From contig JAIXMQ010000010.1 in NCBI GenBank assembly GCA_025716855.1, forward strand, positions 617,501 through 681,500: a DNA stretch of 64,000 nucleotides, written 5' to 3'. The translations under genes were made by a program, and so were the position numbers. Shown in pieces: positions 46,492-59,652 of the stretch. Under the pieces are notes generated by a model. That model made no database searches and was not told where the DNA came from. It worked only from the letters and a program-made list of their open reading frames with translations. The DNA is from Pilaira anomala. Its lineage: Eukaryota; Mucoromycota; Mucoromycetes; Mucorales; Mucoraceae. Numbering within the stretch: the first letter of the stretch is position 1; each line of letters opens with the position of its first letter.

Positions 46492-47734
46492 CCTTTTTTT
46501 TTTTTAATTGTAAAAGAAGAAGAAAAAGAAAATTAGAAATCTTGCTTTCAACTCCCTATTAAAGTACATTTAATTCACACTAAAAGCGGAAAGGAAATCT
46601 ATTGTATTAGTGTAACATTAACTCTGTACAACACATCAATCGACAGCAATCTTACACAAAAAAAAAAAAAAAAAAGATCCCTTTCCTGCATTAAGTATGT
46701 ATCTAATTAAAATACAGACAATGAAATAATAATAAAAAAACTTTAATAAATATATGATGATGTACATAATAATATCACCTTCATTACTACTCCAGTAAGA
46801 TGGTGTGGAAAGGCTCTGTAATAATGAAAGATGTAAAATAATCCCACATTATTACGTCGCCATCCTCATCGTATTTGGTGGTAATGTTAGTGATAGTGTG
46901 AATAAATCGAATCCAGGGAGGGAATTTAAATCATCCTCATCCCAGTCTTTCGAGGAAATACATCTTTACCGTTATCCAAAAAAAAAAGCAGCAACAGAAC
47001 CATCATCAGTGAGTTGTTAAAGAAAGTAGTAGTTATACTAGATGTCTGAGTAACGAACGGTAATAAGAGGGTGAGATAAATTATCCTCAACAACCTATTC
47101 AACGTTTTGCCTTTCATTTTACACCATATCATTCTCTCTTTCTTTTCCCTAAAAATAAATAATTTAAATGAGTTCTTTAAAATCAATTGAGAATCACTTT
47201 TATTAAGAAAAACTTACCACTGCGGTTTATTAGTTTGAAAAAAAAAAAAAGGACCATAATAAGAGGAAACATCAGAAAAGACCTGGGAGTTGTTTGACTC
47301 CGTAAAAACCAGCTTTTTACTGTGGTATAGCACTGTGATTATAAGTGTGTAGAGGTTTGTAATGTATTTTATGACTGGATACTTTAAGAAGAAGAAAAGA
47401 AAAATAGGAAAAAAAAAAACTCTCCCTTTATTTATATACGCCCAAAATTGATTACGAAGGCTGATGATGATTTATAGCACTATTTCTTTGTTTTGACATA
47501 AACAATGAATAGGCCTGTATATAACTCGAAAAAGTTGATATTATAGCTTCTTTTTAACTCTAAAAATATTCGAGAATAGCTTTTTATTAGAAAGCCTTTA
47601 TAGGGATTGTCGTATGTATAAATCATCCCAAGATATTTTTATGCTGCGATCAGTTCATTTTTTGGTATCAATCATACCAACAAAAAAAAAGGGGGGGTAG
47701 TTTATTGAATCATATACCGACTCTTTTATTATAA
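46492..47734. other. 1.2-kb intergenic region, possible short minus-strand transcript
   Basis: No supported protein gene. A minus-strand GTAAGT ... TTTTTAG pair (about 47147-47218) looks like a short intron and is followed by a 67-residue ORF (MIWCKMKGK..., 46926-47129) with a hydrophobic segment. This could be a small gene or untranslated RNA, but it has no relatives I know. The rest is AT-rich. Confidence 0.3.
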
Positions 47735-49711
47735 TTACCGTTCATTTTTACTAGATGTTTGGCTATCTTCTATATCACTATATTCACTGGTTTCACCATC
47801 ACTACTACCGCTGCTGCCGTTGCTGCTGCTGCTGATGCTGCTGCTGCTTTCCTCAACTCTTTCTACTTGAGCGTCGTCTTCCTCATCATTTGTATCATCA
47901 CTTAATTCTTGAATCAATGCATAGCATTCTTCTAAAATAAATACACACTGATTCTGACCTACATACATATCATCAGATCAAACCATAAATAAAATACAAT
48001 TCGCATGAGCTAACTAACCTTCCATTTTATCTCCATTTTCATCATAAAAAGCACCATCTTTTCTCATCATATCAATACTTTTTAACTTTAATAAATATCT
48101 AAAACCAAAAAAAAAAAATATCAGTATCGATATAAATAAATAAAATAGGAAATATCATCATCTTACAACATCTTTTCTCCTTCCGCTAAACTACAGTTCA
48201 ACCGCTTTAATCGCTTTAAACACTCTCTTAAAGTATTCAACTGATTATAAACAGGCATCAACTCATCACATATGACAGGACCCTCACCCATCATATTCAA
48301 AATGATTGTGTAACAGGCAGAGACCAAATAAGAAAGCATAATCACACCTTGTTCACCTTCAAACCTTTCCTCTTCATGTAACATACGTGTAATATCATGC
48401 AACTGAATTTGATAAGGGAATAAATCAGTTTGTCTTAAGCTCCATTTACTTGTGATTTCCATCTCCTGCAACTCATTCTTTACATCAATTAATTGTTGAC
48501 GTACGGATTCGATAATAGGTGAATACTCTGAATTTAATAAATCGTGACATGCATTAAAGTTGTTCTCCAATAGATCGACGAGTGTCGCTTGTCCGTTCAA
48601 GGCTAACCCATCTTGATATAAAAAGATCCCGTTTTCACCACGTACAGAATCTATGTCGTGTAACTTTTGTTGTATAGGTAAAATGTCTTGGGCTGTGTAA
48701 CGGTCTTGTGAGACGACATCTACAAGCTCACTTCTTATTTCGAGTAGCTGGTCTCTTATTGGTATACTGTAAAAAAAAAACATTTTATGGTTGAGTAAAC
48801 AAAAGTAGTGATTCATAATATATATATAGCCTACAGTTCTGGAGATATATCTTTAATCGTAGATAATAATTCATCATAAATTCGTTCTAGAAGAAGAAGA
48901 AAAAAAAAGTATAAATAAATTGAGGGATAAACTATTATAAAAAAAAAGTTATACTTACTACATATATGATAGTTGTAACCAACAAGTTCCATAATGGGCT
49001 CAGATATCCCGTAATTTACTTCATCTTCAATCAAGATACGTTCCAATTGTTTTAATTTTTGATGATAAGGTTCTAATATCTTTTCATCATAGATTCCAAT
49101 TCTTTCTAACTGATAAAAGCAATTCTACATATTATAAAATGTCAACTATTATTTTTTTCTAGTTGTAAAAAAAAAAAAAAAAAAAAAAAAATACCTTAAT
49201 GGCAGTGATTTGGCAAAAAATAGCCGGACCTGTGTATGTACAGTTAAAAAAAAAATTCATCAGCCATCATCGAGAGATGGTGGTGGCACACACATGTAAC
49301 ACATATAAGGAGAGCTATTCCTCCTCTTCTTACCTTCGTGCCATTTTCCGAGTGTCATAAAGCAAAGACTAATAAGCTGACATACCTTATTCAGCTCATC
49401 ATCTGTTCGATTATTCATATGATCCTTTTTAAACAAAACACCATCACGAAGTTTCATCAATTCAATAATCGTATTTTCCACTTGCTGTTGTAAATCTAAA
49501 ATCTCGTCTAGTAGTTGAATATCATTTCTTTGGTTTAATACCATAAGTCGCCTTTTTATATTTAAAAGTTTATCGAAAATAGGATATTCCTCTAGAGATA
49601 TATAGATATGAATACTTGAAATAGTTACAAAACACTTTAATTTATCTATTAGTATTATTTACTATGTTCTGATATAGGTTGGGCCTCCCCTTTTTGAGTT
49701 TTACTAGACAT
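47735..49711 (-). CDS. DUF2408-like fungal protein
   Basis: Eight exons, 49663-49711, 49334-49591, 49195-49229, 48959-49124, 48835-48886, 48167-48766, 48019-48098 and 47735-47958, give 487 residues. Helical repeats recur: YPIFDKLLNIKRRLMVL, ILEPYHQKLKQLERILI, IPIRDQLLEIRSELVDV, LPIQQKLHDIDSVRGENG and LMPVYNQLNTLRECLKRL. The pattern x-P-I-x-x-x-L-L-x-I-R-x-x-L fits fungal proteins grouped as DUF2408, recalled rather than searched. The C-terminus is acidic and Ser-rich. No membrane segment or catalytic motif is seen; the function is unknown. All junctions keep phase; the donor after 48019 is GTTAGT. Confidence 0.82.
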
Positions 49712-50130
49712 TATGTAAAAAAAAAAAGAAATATATAAAAGAAAAAAAAAGAGAAATAAATTTGGGATTTTTCCAATGTTTTTTTTTTTATTTAAATTTG
49801 TGTTTCGATGTGGTTTTCTGTGTAAATGATTTATCCGTTTAAAAGTAAATTTCGTCGACTTGCTTACAAACAATATCTATGACAACATGTTAATAAAGTT
49901 TTCATCTTATTACTGCGATTATAATTATTATTATTTTTTTTTTAAAAGAAACGTCTTTTTTTATTTTATTTTTTTTTTTATTACAGAAAAAAAAAAAAGA
50001 AGGGGATGGAATGAGGATGATAGAGATTTCTCTCTTTCTATATACTCTGTTATATATGTATATATTTATAAATTGTATAAAAAAAATGAAAAAATAGGAT
50101 GAATGTTTTTTTGTTTGTTTGTTTGTTTTT
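49712..50130. other. Intergenic, no gene seen
   Basis: 419 bp of T/A-rich sequence between two minus-strand genes, with a (GTTT) repeat at 50112-50128. It carries the 3' end of the chitin deacetylase gene's downstream neighbourhood and the promoter side of the DUF2408-like gene. Confidence 0.45.
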
Positions 50131-50669
50131 TTATACAGTAACCAAAATGAATCCAAGGAGGATAGTAACAAAAAGGGAACCATTAAAGAAATGAAGGGTG
50201 TTACCAGCATTAGGTAAACCCGTAGCACCAGGCACGACTCCAGATCCAGTCACTACACCTGCATTCTCTGTTTCACTAGCATCAAAACTTGGGAATGTAA
50301 TGACTTGTTCAAGGTAAGGGTGAGCAATATTTTGACACGTAGCCACATCCACCACATGTTTATAATTTTTCTTGATACCAGGGTAATGGTCCATAAAGAA
50401 ATCCATCGTCATATTATTAATTTCATGTGAGAGTACAATATTACCTTGCTCTGCAAATGTACCATTACTACCCATCTTGATAAAATCAAGGTACTTTTGG
50501 TTCACTGTATCAGGTGTAACTCCAGGTGTAGAGTTGGCTGCCCAATCATTTGTATCAAGGTTCCAGAGAATAGCAGTCATGTTCAATTGAGTAGCAATCC
50601 AACGTACACGATCATCAAGATCACCTAATGCCTATAATAATAATAATAATACATAAATATAAATAAAAT

Positions 50670-50706
<37 letters not shown>

Positions 50707-51611
50707 ACTATATTTTCTTACCGGACGCCAATGTAATGGTGTGACACCAGTAACAAACTTGATTGCCTTTGCAGTATAATAAAGTTCAGCAAGAATTTCT
50801 TGATTTGTCAAAGTAGTCATCATTTTATGAGACCAAGTATGTCCACAAAGATGATGTCCATCTTTAAGACCACGAAGAGCACCATAAGGCCAACTAAGTA
50901 CATTAGAACCAATATAGAACATGGAAGCTCTTTGTTTGTTTGTTTCCAGATAATCATAAAGTGCATTATGAGAGCAATTAGGTCCATCATCAAAGGTCTA
51001 GAAAGTAAAATGTAAGGGATGATAGGGTAAAGAAGGGGAAGTGAAAAAAAAAAAAAAAAAAGGGTAAATTAAAGGAGAGTAAATAAGTTTTTTTTTAAAT
51101 GATTAGTTTAAATAGTAAAATGATGAAATAACACATAATAATAATAAAGACTTACAAGACCCCAAGTTTCAGGCTGTGGACAGATAGCGATATCACCGTT
51201 TGTATCAGGAGATTTTGGAGTTTTACATTGAGTAGCTGACCACCAACAATCAGGATCATTTTTAGTATCATAACCAGCTAAATTAAGACCTCCTTCAGGT
51301 GTAAGTTGTCGAATAGGAGCCTTGGGTACCTTTGTCCAGTCAATTGAATTATATAGCGTAGTAAATTCAGTTGAGGTATTCATACCGTTACTAAGAGCAG
51401 GACCCCAAATAGTTGGCCATTCCGATTTCTCTACAGTAAAATTGGATTGATAGTATTGACATTGTGTTGCCACATCATGAGAAGTTGTTTGAGGAATTTC
51501 TGGAATACTAAAGTGAGTAGGATCCGTTTTTGCTGGAAACTTGCTCATATCATATGCCCCAAGTGCAACTGAACTTGCGAGAGAAATTAAAAGTGCTTGA
51601 TATTTCCACAT
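50131..51611 (-). CDS. Chitin deacetylase, GPI-anchored (CE4)
   Basis: Exons 51156-51611, 50722-50997 and 50131-50631 encode 410 residues. A signal peptide (residues 1-18) precedes a Cys-containing region (residues 50-150). The NodB/CE4 domain then has TFDDGP (catalytic Asp, right after intron 1), GHTWSHKMM (the two zinc-binding His), RPALGDLDDRVR, WNLDTNDW and IVLSHEIN (catalytic His). The C-terminus has a Gly/Asn-rich spacer and a hydrophobic tail (LFVTILLGFILVTV), the layout of a GPI-attachment signal. It converts nascent chitin to chitosan, the main wall polymer of Mucorales. The third motif reads RPAL where RPPY is frequent. Many paralogues are usual in such genomes. Confidence 0.94.
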
Positions 51612-53226
51612 TTTCTTTTCTTTTTTTTTTTCTGTCGTTCTTTTGTCTAAATTCTAATAAAGTGTTTCTTTTTTTTTAATATGAAAAAAAAAAATTGCTA
51701 TCGAGAGAAAAAAAAAAGAAAACAGAAAGAGTTTGTAATGAAAGAGAAACCATTCAATTATCACCAATTTTATACTTATTTTCTTCAGGGGCGGAGTGTA
51801 TTATTTTTTAAGGGATCGCCTCTTTCTCTCTTTCTTTAACACTAACTCTTTAGTTACTAAATGCTTTAGTTACTAAATGCCAAGTCTTGGTAACTGAATT
51901 AAAAATATGATGGATCTAAAAAAAAATTGATCATTCAACTGGTTTCAACTCAAAGGAGTTTTAAACAGTTGCAATCACGCATATTACATTTTGTCTAAAA
52001 GTAAATGACCACACATAATATAAAAATATTTAACAGCTTCTATAATTAGAAGTAAAGTCAAATGAAGACTAATAAATACATAAATGTGTATTTATTGAAC
52101 TTATTTGGCCCTTACATTTCTCTCTCTCTCCAGCTCTCTCTCTCTCTCTCTCTCTCTCTCTAATTCTTTTACGATCTCTCTCTATATATCTTTATTTTGT
52201 ATTATCATCTTATTACATACATTCCCCTAAAGTATATTTACCAACACCTTCAACCATATTAGTCTGGTTAGTTTCTATCAAGAAATGTTTTTTCTTCTTG
52301 AAAGGCCCATAATATCCTAATTGAACTAAATTATATTACCTAAAAAAAAAAACCCGGGAAATAACATACGCTAAAGATGAAAAATTAGTTTCCAGAAATT
52401 TAGTGAATATTAAAAAAAAAACGCACAGGGGTGGGGGAGTAAAAAAAAAAAAAAAAAATAGTTGAATAATACGTTCATCATTATCCTGTTCAATATATGT
52501 ACATTACTATATATACGTTTCTTTAGTATTTTTACTATCTATACTGTGTCTGTGTGTGTAAACAGAATGTAAGTAGCTGCAGCTATTACAATAGACTTTT
52601 TGTATAAAAGATTGTTTCGTTATATGCACGATCATAATATGTTACTTAAAATAATTAGTATAATTAAACCATACTTGTGTCACCAAACGTAGTTAAAAAA
52701 AAAAAAGTGATCTTCGCAAAGGTTTGTTCTTTTTTTTTTTTTAAAAAAAAAGAAAGCGATCTTTTTTATTTTTAAGCCAGTTTTTAAAATTAGAAACAAT
52801 AGCTTCCGTAACTCATGATATCATTCTAATGTATTTTTAATTTTTTTTATAAGACTAACCATTTGGTACAATTGTCTTTTTGGATGACAGCAGAGGAGAA
52901 GAGAAGTGAGCGGATATACGTTAATGCCCATCAACTTGTAAAACTATCGGCTAAATTACGTATACTCAAGTTTCCCCACATTTGACTGAGTACATCCAAA
53001 TCAAAAAAAGACAGTTATTCGTCGGCTCTTTATAGAACCTTAAACTTTTTAATATTCTTCCATTTACATATTTTTTTTTCTCCCGCACATATTTCTTAAC
53101 ATGAAAAACTCTCTTTTTTTTTTTTTTTTTTTTTTTGTTCGACATATACGTTTTTATTTCTAAGTAATTCAAGTTTCATACAAATATATATATATATATA
53201 TAATATTCTATATAAAAGACAACATA
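51612..53226. other. 1.6-kb intergenic region
   Basis: No supported gene. The side next to the chitin deacetylase would hold its promoter, including a TATAAAA on the minus strand near 51770. A (CT) array at 52120-52160, a T/A dyad near 52729 and a T-run at 53115-53136 are present. Confidence 0.5.
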
Positions 53227-54322
53227 TTATGCTGACTTTGCTTTTTGGGATGCTCTAATAAGAGCAAAGGCCAATACGGTATAGTTGGTAAAGATATCCT
53301 TCATCATGAATAATAAAGCTTGTGACAAGACTGCCTTTGTAATTTGTGTACTCATACCCTGAAAATGATTTTTTTTTTAAATAAGCCAATGAAAAAAAAA
53401 CATGAAACCTTTTATATTATGACTTTTTACCTTATACCATCCAAAGAATCCATCTTGCTTGAGAACACGTGCAAGAACATCAACAGATCCCTTATAAGCA
53501 ACCATTTTATCCTTCATTTCTTTTGAAGGTCTCCATTGAAGACGTACTTTTGCCATAATATAAGGGTAGGTGATGACAGTAGCCAAAGTCTTTGCAAGTG
53601 CACCTACCAAGAAATTGACACCAGGAGTCAATTGTACCTTGAGCACACCAAGTACAATTTGTTTAATTTTTTCAAAACTACCATAAGTAATAGCAGGATT
53701 GACACAAAGTAAAAGAGAAGGTTGAATACCTCTCCAAAGACCTTTTATACCTTCTTCTTCCACAATTGATTTACATGTCTCAATCACGCTTTGTCTTTCA
53801 TCAGCAGGTAAAGTTTGTTGACGAGTGGTGATGACTGAAACAGGTGTTGTAATTAAGGTAGTTAATGCACCTGCTGCTGCTCCTAAAACAAGTTCTAAAG
53901 CGGTAGATAAAGTACCTCCAGCGGGATTATATCGCTTATTATAATTCTCTCTCAAGAATGAATAACAGTAAAAATAAGTGAAATTTGTAGAGGCTGTACC
54001 GATCAATGAAGAACCGAGTCCAGCATAAAGACCTGCAATACCTTCTTTTTTCACAATTTGTGTGATACCATCCCAAGCGGATGCATAATGTTCTTCATTA
54101 CTTTCTGCGGATGATTTCTTACTCTTGGTTTGAACTTGAATTCTTGTCTTAATACTTTTTTTTTTTATTTTTTTTTAATGTTAGAATTTCATATTTTTAA
54201 AATTTCGTAACTATGCTTACTCACATATCAAGTGGATACACAAGTGATAAAGCAAACATGGCTCCAGCTGAACCTGCAGCTGCATGTCCAATAGGTGGTA
54301 AACTCTCTTTTGTCATTGCCAT
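53227..54322 (-). CDS. ANT1: Peroxisomal adenine nucleotide carrier, ANT1-type
   Basis: Exons 54225-54322, 53431-54154 and 53227-53358 encode 317 residues in three carrier repeats. The repeat motifs are YPLDIIKTRIQ, TPVSVITTRQQT and TYPYIMAKVRLQ. The degenerate second motif with TRQQT, together with NPAITYGSFEKIKQ, matches the pattern of yeast ANT1 rather than mitochondrial ADP/ATP carriers. It exchanges ATP for AMP across the peroxisomal membrane to support fatty-acid activation inside. The start at 54322 puts the first helix directly after a short polar N-terminus. The acceptor of exon 2 follows an A-rich run instead of a pyrimidine tract. Confidence 0.92.
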
Positions 54323-54804
54323 AATAGATATTTTTCAAAAAAAAAAAAAAAAAAAGAGAGAGAGAGAGATAAGAAAGAGGAAAAAAAAAAAAAAAAAAAA
54401 AAGGAAAAAGTTTAATCTCTCGTTAGAGAAAATGCTGACTCAAGAGGTATTGAATTTTCTGTGACTGGGTATGAATAACAATTGAAGACTTCATTGGCTA
54501 AAACGTTTCTTTTTTGTCATCTTTATTACAAACAGGTACCAAAAGTATTATCCATTAGACAGATCATGGATAAAGTATAATCCCTTTTTTTTTTCACACA
54601 CTGTCTTCTTTCTCTTCTAAATTATGAATTTGATACATTATTAGGCCGTGAGTAAAATAGATTAAGTTTTATTATTATTATTATTAAGAATTATGTATTG
54701 TTACAAGAAAGAAAAAAGTGTTTTATATATTCTAATGTATAAGTAATAATGTTGATATTTTACAGAAAAAAAAAATACCAGTAGTAGGGTGGGCAGTAAC
54801 TGGA
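54323..54804. other. Intergenic, A- and GA-rich
   Basis: 482 bp between two minus-strand genes. Upstream of the carrier it has A-runs and a GA-rich block (54338-54412). No gene seen. Confidence 0.45.
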
Positions 54805-55443
54805 TCAATTTGAATGTACGCGTAAATGTCTTCTCATATTACTTTGTACACTAAATTTACGTTTACATCCTGGGAAACTACATTTAAAAGGTTTTTCTCC
54901 CGTATGCGTATACGTGTGAATTTTCAAAGATGAAGGCCTCATAAATTTCTTTTGACAGAATAAACAATCATACTGTTTATTATGGGCCATGCTTGTTTGT
55001 TGATTTCTTTTTCCTGGTGGTGGGTCAAGTAGATGGAACGGGATCCTAATCATCTTTTCTTGTTCTTCAATTGTAAGCGGCGGGGATTCGCCACTTTGTC
55101 GATTTACTCTAGGTAGAGGAAGGATATTATTATTACCTACGACTCGTCTTGCATCATCTACTGGTACTGGTGGTGTATAATGCATCACCTTATATAGAGA
55201 TAAAGTTTGAAGTTGGGTAGGCAATGATGCTTTCATGTATAAAATACTGGGCTGAATTGGATCTGGTAAATCTGCTCTTGTAGTAGGTGAAATTATAATT
55301 TCACTACCCTGAATATCTATTTTATATATCAGTAAAAAAACAAAAAAAGTTCTCACATATCAATTCTATTATATTACACCTCTTTTATTATTATTATTAA
55401 AATCATTTAAAATCAAAGGTAAATCTAAAGGTTCCAGTTCCAT
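54805..55443 (-). CDS. C2H2 zinc-finger transcription factor
   Basis: Exons 55380-55443 and 54805-55316 give 191 residues. Two tandem C2H2 fingers close the protein: CLFCQKKFMRPSSLKIHTYTH, linker TGEKPF, then CSFPGCKRKFSVQSNMRRHLRVH. The TGEKP linker and finger spacing mark a sequence-specific DNA-binding protein. The N-terminal 120 residues are Pro- and Leu-rich and disordered, with VMHYTPPVPVDDARRVVG and TIEEQEKMIRIPFHLLDPPPG. The finger pair resembles fungal regulators of the C2H2 type that end at the second finger, but the target is not deducible. The intron starts GTGTAA. Confidence 0.88.
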
Positions 55444-55800
55444 TGGTATATAGGATAATGAAAGAAGTAAAGAAAGAGATAAAAAGAAGAAGAAGAATAA
55501 AAAAATAAAATAAAAATATACCGCAAGTATTTAATACATGTATACATTAACACACGATTTACATTTGAAATAATATTCCGTTCTCTCAGTACCCAGAAAA
55601 AGTGAATTGGGCGTAAATGATGACACCTTATTGAAACAAATAGGCTGTTATCTTTAGATTATTCGGTAATATTTACTTTACTATTTGATATAATGTATTT
55701 ATTTTAGTAATTATATATTAGGGGTATGATAAGATAGACATGTGTATATACATATATATATATATATATATTCACATATATCCTTCTTTTTTTTTTTTTT
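55444..55800. other. Intergenic, no gene seen
   Basis: 357 bp of AT-rich sequence between minus-strand genes, with an AT dinucleotide run (55749-55771) and a T-run next to the ESA1 stop. Confidence 0.45.
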
Positions 55801-57129
55801 TTAACGAAAGCGAAGTTGAGAAGCAGTAAAATGAATAGGTTTCCAATTCAATTTTCCCGGTACAATGATACGGTTTCTAGATTTTCTCTTTTCGTAATTT
55901 CTTTCCCATTGTTCAACCACCTTATCTCCCAAACAAATAATCTTTTGACCACGGTAGTATTTTAAAGCACCAATACTGGTTAAAGTACTTTCAATATCAT
56001 CGGTAGTGATTGCAGTTTCACGAGATATTTCTTCAAAAGTAGTATCCTCAGTTGAATTTAATAAAAGATACTCTACAATCGTTTCAGTCCAATAAGCATG
56101 ATAAGATAAAAACCCTAAATCAGATAAAGGTTTTTCAGGCGATCCAGCTTTTCCTTCTGCCTTGGAGAGTTCATACGAAAAACCGATTAAGAGTCTACCG
56201 TAACCAAGTCTTTGGTACTGAGGTAAAGTTAAGATACATGCTACATTATAACTTTCGGACGATTCTTTTTCTTTTGAAAAGTATCCAATTAAATGATTTC
56301 CCCTTTCATCTCTTTCGGTCATGCAATAAAATAAAAATGGATCCACATCATAATGTAATGTCTTGTGATCCAAGAATAATTTTGATAAAAGACATAGGTT
56401 TCTACACCAAACCTTTTGTTTTCTTCCATCAATCTCAAAGAATGATATCCCTTTATTACGATAGATTTCATTACCTGGAGGATGATGTAATTCACAACGA
56501 TTACGATGTTGTCTTAATTGCTTTGAAGATGGATAAAATAATAAACAGAATTCACATATATAAAGTATATCACAATATGCATATTCACTTGGATAAGGTG
56601 AAAAATACCATGTTTCAATTTCATGTTGTCCCATTTGTATCTTGTTTAAATTTTTTACTCTTGCAATCTCTTGTATATTATTACTGGTGGTTCCATTTGA
56701 TCTCAATTTTTCTACTACTACTACTCTCTCTCTGTTACTACAATTAGCCTCCGATAATGATGATACACTTTCTACTTTTCCTTCTCCAATCACTCCTTTT
56801 TTTGAAGTGGTGGTACTAGTATGATGATTGAGTGTAGTAGGAAATTCAATCTTTCGAGAAAAATCTAATCGATTGATGGATACCCATTCATCAAGTCGTT
56901 TATTAAACCCTGTATAATGAACATAATACTCTAATCCAGTATCTACTTTGCGCGAAGAAAGAATTTCGGCTAACCGATATTCACTTGTTGCTTTTTGAAC
57001 AAATAGTTTACAATTTACAGGCTCGGCCAAAAACCTTTGCACTTCAGCTGATACTATTGGAACTGAAACTTCTCCTGACGCTGTACTCAAGTTTGGATTA
57101 TCTTTTGTATCTAATAAATTTATGGTCAT
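55801..57129 (-). CDS. ESA1: MYST histone acetyltransferase (ESA1/Tip60 type)
   Basis: Single exon, 442 residues. An N-terminal Tudor-knot/chromo-barrel (about 40-95: YRLAEILSSRKVDTG ... YYVHYTGFNKRLDEWV) is followed by a variable linker and the MYST domain. That domain has the C2HC finger (ICEFCLLFYPS ... QHRNRC), the catalytic-cysteine strand VACILTLPQYQ, the acetyl-CoA loop QRLGYGRLLIGFSYELSK, and SPEKPLSDLG with the catalytic Glu. ESA1 is the catalytic subunit of NuA4, acetylating H4 and H2A; the chromo-barrel separates it from SAS2/SAS3. At 442 residues it equals the yeast enzyme's usual length. The lack of introns is unusual next to its intron-rich neighbours. Confidence 0.95.
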   Translation of the reverse strand: MTINLLDTKDNPNLSTASGEVSVPIVSAEVQRFLAEPVNCKLFVQKATSEYRLAEILSSRKVDTGLEYYVHYTGFNKRLDEWVSINRLDFSRKIEFPTTLNHHTSTTTSKKGVIGEGKVESVSSLSEANCSNRERVVVVEKLRSNGTTSNNIQEIARVKNLNKIQMGQHEIETWYFSPYPSEYAYCDILYICEFCLLFYPSSKQLRQHRNRCELHHPPGNEIYRNKGISFFEIDGRKQKVWCRNLCLLSKLFLDHKTLHYDVDPFLFYCMTERDERGNHLIGYFSKEKESSESYNVACILTLPQYQRLGYGRLLIGFSYELSKAEGKAGSPEKPLSDLGFLSYHAYWTETIVEYLLLNSTEDTTFEEISRETAITTDDIESTLTSIGALKYYRGQKIICLGDKVVEQWERNYEKRKSRNRIIVPGKLNWKPIHFTASQLRFR

Positions 57130-57486
57130 TCTTTTTTTTTTTTTTTAGAAAAACGTGCAGAAAAGGGAAGAAGAAGAAGAAAAAAAAAAAGAAAAGAAAC
57201 AAACAGTTATGCTTTTTGTGGAGTTGGATGATGACATCACATGAAAGAATACTGTTACACGCATGAACTACTACTACGCGCGGATAAAGGAGAAAGTTCA
57301 TGTAATCATTTTTAATATTAATAATGTTTGAATAAATGATGTCTGTGTGTATAGAGTAGAATGAAAGGGGACTTTCTTTAGCATTTCAAATGTTGTTGTA
57401 AAAACTATCTTTTTAATATATTTATTTGTGATTTTTTTTGTGATGATTTCTTAATATTTTTTTTTTTTTTTTTGTAATATATTATA
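57130..57486. other. Intergenic, ESA1 promoter side
   Basis: 357 bp between the ESA1 start and the PAN2 stop, both minus strand. A TGACATCA element (CRE-like half) occurs at about 57234, with T-runs near both genes. Confidence 0.4.
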
Positions 57487-58937
57487 TTATTGAACAGGCC
57501 ATCCTGTAGTAAAAAGAGGACTAGCAATTAATCCCTCAATTTGAGGAGTACTTGATGCTCTTGAAAGAGAATCTCTAGGTCCCTTAAGCCAGTTGGCTTT
57601 ATGACCTGCTTCATAAATTTCTTCAAGTACTTTACCAAACGTTCCATTCTTTTTATATTCAAGGTACTTTTTATATAAAATAAGTGCCTAAAAAAAAATT
57701 GGTTATTATATTAAGAAAGATAAATTATACATATATTTTGTTTTACCGTTCTAGCATCTTCAATACTATCATGTGTCTCTACTTGAATATCTTGTTGTAA
57801 TAAATGCCAAGCCAAGAATCGAAGTGAGATTTTACGTTGTCGATTTCGAATATGATAAATATCTACTGTATCAATAATTTGTTCAGGAGGTACCATAATA
57901 TCTTTTTTTTAAAAAAAAAAAAAAAAAAGAGAGAGAAAATGTCAATATTACATTATTATCTAAATTAAAAATTCCTACTAATAATTCTGAAATCCTTATT
58001 CAATCCATGACCAATAAAGATACATCCTAGATCTACTAAAAGACGCAACTTTTTATACGCAACTTTCAAAGGTACAAGTGTATGCTTGGATTGAATAAAA
58101 TCAAGATCACCTGCAACGATACCACTATATTCAGTTAAATAATCTACAATAGGTTCACTTGTTGCAATATAGTCGTCAATAAATGGTACACCCTCTTTAG
58201 GTCCTGAATCACCACGTAATACACTGACTCGAGCCAAAGTAAGTATACTAGGACGAATCATTGATTTTGTACCATCACTACGAATCTCTGTTTCTTCTTG
58301 TTGTAAAGCAACAAATTCTGCATCAATTGCAACTAATGTACCTGGTTTAGGCATTTCATCCGGTGTCAATACTTGATGTTGAGGGTCTGGATTGGGTTCT
58401 TGAGCAACCGATCGATCCTCAAACAATAAAGAATAATCGACTTTAGATGGTAATACATCTAATGCAAGTAAATTATCTAATTCAACTCTTGTATACTGAA
58501 GTACAGAAGGTGTCTTCCAATTTCCTTTAAATGAATATACTTCTTCTGGTCGAATCTTGCGTACCAAGAAATCATTAAATAAATACCAAGGTGTTTTTAC
58601 TTCGGTTTCTAATTCGGATTCAGGAACTATATGGTATTTATAGAATTTAATAAATCGGATTTTTTTTTTTTTTAAAAAAAAAAAAAACTTACTTTTAATT
58701 TGTGCAACAAGATGAGCTAATTCTTCTTCGGCTTGTACTTGTAAAATAGTAGATGAAAGTTCATAAATTGCACATGTCTCTGGTGCTCCCTTAAATTCGG
58801 CTGGGATTTCTTTACCAACGGGTAATGCTTTAATCACTAATTCAGATCCATTAATATAAACGCCAAATCTAGAAAATAATATGTACGTAAATATGTGTTC
58901 AAGAATTTCATTCCCTATCATTATTTCATTTCATTTC

Positions 58938-58969
<32 letters not shown>

Positions 58970-59618
58970 TCTCTGGTAACCAGGAGGAAGGTGTAGTTGC
59001 ATTTGCCACATCTTCATTAGGTGACCCTTGATCACTATCTACACTTGTTTCTTGCACTGCGCTTGTTTGTGTCGTTTTAGAACAATTTGGACCATTCTGT
59101 CTCCAAATCAAAGCTTCTTCACTATTCGACGCACCTGAATTAATCAACATGACACCAGGTAATCCACAAATGATTTTTTTGGTTGTAGTAGGTTGATATT
59201 GATGACATCTAGCACACCATGCCTTTGTTTGATTCTCTCTATACATACTTGCTTTTAATATACTTGTAAATGATCGTTTCCTCGATTTTCTATCATTCTT
59301 TTTAGGATACAACATATCGACCACAAAAGGGTATGTAATTCTAGAGACTTCCTCTTGACATGTCCCACATTTGCTTTGACTTAATGTTTGTAATCCAAAT
59401 AATTGTTGCATCGTGGATGGAATCTCTAATGTCTTTACTTCTCCATCTTCCTTTTCCATGATCTTTCTTACAAGTGATTTAGAAATTAATGGATTACCAG
59501 AGGGAATATTGGATTCTTGATGAATTTGTTCCATAATAAAACGGGTAAAATTTTGCATTAATGTAGAAAATGATATATTACGGTTCGGTGTTTCGGGATC
59601 AAATAAGCCCAATGCAGA

Positions 59619-59652
<34 letters not shown>

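Noticed and set aside
56052..56747. 231-codon plus-strand ORF
   Set aside because: Exact antisense of the ESA1 coding sequence, which is unambiguous.
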